Positions 6,567-7,157 of a stretch of 7,157 nt of DNA are shown in pieces. The stretch comes from Planctomycetaceae bacterium. GTDB taxonomy: Bacteria > Planctomycetota > Planctomycetia > Pirellulales > UBA1268. Below the pieces are notes generated by a model. It worked only from the letters and a program-made list of their open reading frames with translations. It searched no databases and was not told the DNA's origin. The first letter of the stretch is position 1. Every line of letters begins with the position of its first letter. The translations under genes were made by a program, and so were the position numbers. Location of the stretch: assembly GCA_005789975.1 (NCBI GenBank), contig SXWC01000051.1:1-7157 (forward strand), read 5' to 3'.

Positions 6567-7157
6567 TCAAAACGCCCTGAAGTGTCGATCCTCGTGATCC
6601 GGTGCCACGTCGGCGACGCGGGCCTCCCGCGGCATCGGAATCCGTTCGGGCAGTCGGGCACCGCCGGGGAGCGCCCGACGAGCCGACGGCGCCGGAGCAG
6701 ACGGGCCACGCCCCGGTGCCGGCCGATCTGCGACCCGACCCGCGGCCCGACCGGCGAGCGCCCGCAGCACCTCGACCGTCGATTGCAACGCTTGGGCCTG
6801 CGACTTCAACTCTTCCGCGGCGCCCGCGCTCTGCTCGGCGTTGGCGGAGTTGCCCTGGGTGACCTGGTCCATCTGGGCCATCGCCGCGCCCACCTGCCGG
6901 ATGCCCTGCGCCTGCTCCTTGGCCGCCGTCGCGATCTCGGCGACGAGCCCGTCGGCGGCGCCGACCGTGCGGACGATCTCACCGAGCGATTCGCCGAGCC
7001 GGCCGCAGTTGGTCGAGCCGCGGCGGCTATTGGTGATCGCGGCCTCGATCTTCGCGGCCGTCTCCTTGGCCGCGGCGGCACTCCGCTGGGCGAGCGCCCG
7101 CACCTCGTCGGCCACCACCGCGAACCCGGCCCCGGCCTCGCCGGCCCGCGCCGCCTC
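6567..7157 (-). CDS. Methyl-accepting chemotaxis protein, C-terminal part (5' end beyond the window)
   Basis: The last 196 residues of a chemoreceptor. The visible part begins at the hairpin tip of the signalling domain, with EAARAGEAGAGFAVVADEVR (1-20), the conserved contact site for CheA and CheW, and runs down the C-terminal coiled-coil arm (AQRSAAAAKET and on). Residues about 104-118 (ANAEQSAGAAEELKS) hold an EQ pair and an EE pair in a small-residue context, as at CheR/CheB modification sites. From about 135 the helix gives way to a Pro/Ala/Arg-rich linker of some 55 residues ending in HFRAF at the very C-terminus, which fits the pentapeptide x-[FWYH]-x-x-[FWYH] used to tether CheR. The sensor, membrane and HAMP parts are not in the window, so ligand and location are unknown. 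It is the first visible gene of the operon with cheR and cheB. Confidence 0.93.
   Translation of the reverse strand, partial: EAARAGEAGAGFAVVADEVRALAQRSAAAAKETAAKIEAAITNSRRGSTNCGRLGESLGEIVRTVGAADGLVAEIATAAKEQAQGIRQVGAAMAQMDQVTQGNSANAEQSAGAAEELKSQAQALQSTVEVLRALAGRAAGRVADRPAPGRGPSAPAPSARRALPGGARLPERIPMPREARVADVAPDHEDRHFRAF

Noticed and set aside
5626..6597. 323-aa open frame on the + strand opposite cheR
   Set aside because: It lies antisense to a complete cheR with all its motifs; its low-complexity His/Arg/Pro composition is typical of the opposite strand of high-GC genes.

Overview
This high-GC window carries six protein genes and looks like a planctomycete chromosome, probably from the Pirellulales or a relative. 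The evidence is a secreted PQQ-like beta-propeller protein opening with the WPQWRGP-type motif common in that phylum, a formaldehyde-activating-enzyme (Fae) family protein outside any visible methylotrophy cluster, and very GC-rich third codon positions. The taxonomic call is inference; there is no rRNA or other marker gene here.

Left part, + strand: positions 3-57 form a perfect 23-bp inverted repeat. A CPA2 monovalent cation:proton antiporter follows (139-2136), with a membrane domain, an RCK_N nucleotide-binding domain and an RCK_C domain. After 88 bp comes a secreted PQQ-like beta-propeller protein (2225-3580). It converges on the - strand genes, with a small hairpin at the junction.

Middle, - strand: a divergent Fae-family protein (3619-4203) seems to lack the catalytic histidine of true Fae. 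A 301-bp stretch without a gene (4204-4504) holds a GC-rich hairpin next to the cheB stop and a second hairpin that shares a short core with the left-edge repeat.

Right part, - strand: a chemotaxis adaptation operon reads chemoreceptor (3' part only, running off the right edge), then cheR, then cheB. CheR methylates receptor glutamates, and CheB, activated by phosphorylation, removes the methyl groups. The receptor ends in a Pro/Ala/Arg-rich linker followed by HFRAF, which fits the C-terminal pentapeptide used by some receptors to tether CheR and CheB. The CheR beta-subdomain loop also looks like the pentapeptide-dependent type. Genes for CheA, CheW and CheY are not in the window and could lie beyond the right edge.

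I see no CRISPR array, tRNA, rRNA, insertion sequence or prophage. No gene set here looks like an undescribed multi-gene system. The points most worth a second look are the Fae-like protein without its histidine, the receptor tail, and the long inverted repeat.
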